Assembly (NCBI GenBank): GCA_937926025.1 | Contig: CALANQ010000216.1 | Span: forward strand, 1 to 6,896 | Direction: 5' to 3' | From: an uncultured Acidimicrobiales bacterium | GTDB taxonomy: Bacteria; Actinomycetota; Acidimicrobiia; Acidimicrobiales; Iamiaceae | Length of the DNA: 6,896 nucleotides | In this document: positions 6,843 to 6,896 of the stretch, piece after piece | How positions within the stretch are numbered: the first letter of the stretch is position 1 | Layout of the letters: each line of letters starts with the position of its first letter | Notes under the pieces: model-generated | Databases searched by the model: none | Told to the model about the DNA's origin: nothing | Seen by the model: the letters and a program-made list of their open reading frames with translations, nothing else | Translations under genes and position numbers: made by a program

Positions 6843-6896
6843 GATCGGAAGAGCGTCGTGTAGGGAAAGAGTGTAGATCTCGGTGGGCGCCGTATC
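6843..6896. other. Illumina TruSeq adapter contamination at contig end
   Basis: From GATCGGAAGAGCGTCGTG onwards the sequence follows the reverse complement of the Illumina universal adapter through to the window end, with one difference at 6887 (G where the adapter has T). This is 53 of 54 matching bases, compared from memory. It also breaks the GC-rich coding pattern of the preceding sequence. It is not genomic DNA. Confidence 0.95.

Noticed and set aside
6843..6863. C-terminal residues and TAG stop of the last reading frame
   Set aside because: These bases belong to sequencing adapter, so the apparent stop is not biological.
1..6896. CRISPR array, tRNA, rRNA, insertion sequence or toxin-antitoxin/defence module
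   Set aside because: I saw no regularly spaced repeats, cloverleaf-like sequence, transposase motifs or terminal repeats, and the window is almost fully taken up by envelope-glycan genes.

Overview
This is a 6.9 kb piece of a very GC-rich genome with strongly G/C-biased third codon positions, GTG/TTG-type starts and proteins of actinobacterial type. It most likely comes from the Actinomycetota; an uncultured, non-mycobacterial lineage such as Acidimicrobiia is possible, but that placement is a guess from protein style, not from a marker gene. Nearly all of the window is coding and its theme is cell-envelope glycan biosynthesis.

Layout. Positions 1-861 (+) hold a UbiA-type decaprenyl-phosphate phosphoribosyltransferase that lacks its N-terminus at the window edge. 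It overlaps by four bases (ATGA) with dprE1 (858-2219, +), the FAD-dependent decaprenylphosphoryl-ribose 2'-oxidase. These two enzymes carry out the first and third steps of decaprenylphosphoryl-arabinose (DPA) synthesis. dprE1 meets, tail to tail across 9 bases and a small hairpin, a long membrane-bound nucleotide-sugar 4,6-dehydratase of the CapD/WbpM/PglF type (4097-2229, -, TTG start). A divergent intergenic region of about 120 bases separates that gene from a polytopic DUF4012 protein (4220-6502, +), a family often found with surface polysaccharide genes. After a 136-base gap with a strong ribosome binding site and an inverted repeat, the start of a secreted Ig-like repeat protein begins at 6639.

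The last 54 bases (6843-6896) are not genomic. They match the reverse complement of the Illumina TruSeq universal adapter with a single mismatch. The final reading frame therefore ends artificially, and its last residues and stop codon are adapter-derived.

Points of most interest: the adapter tail; a natural Cys-to-Thr change in DprE1 at the residue that benzothiazinone drugs attack; loss of the classical SDR tyrosine in the 4,6-dehydratase; and a DUF4012 protein with about five or six N-terminal membrane segments. I see no convincing new defence, mobile or RNA-based system here.
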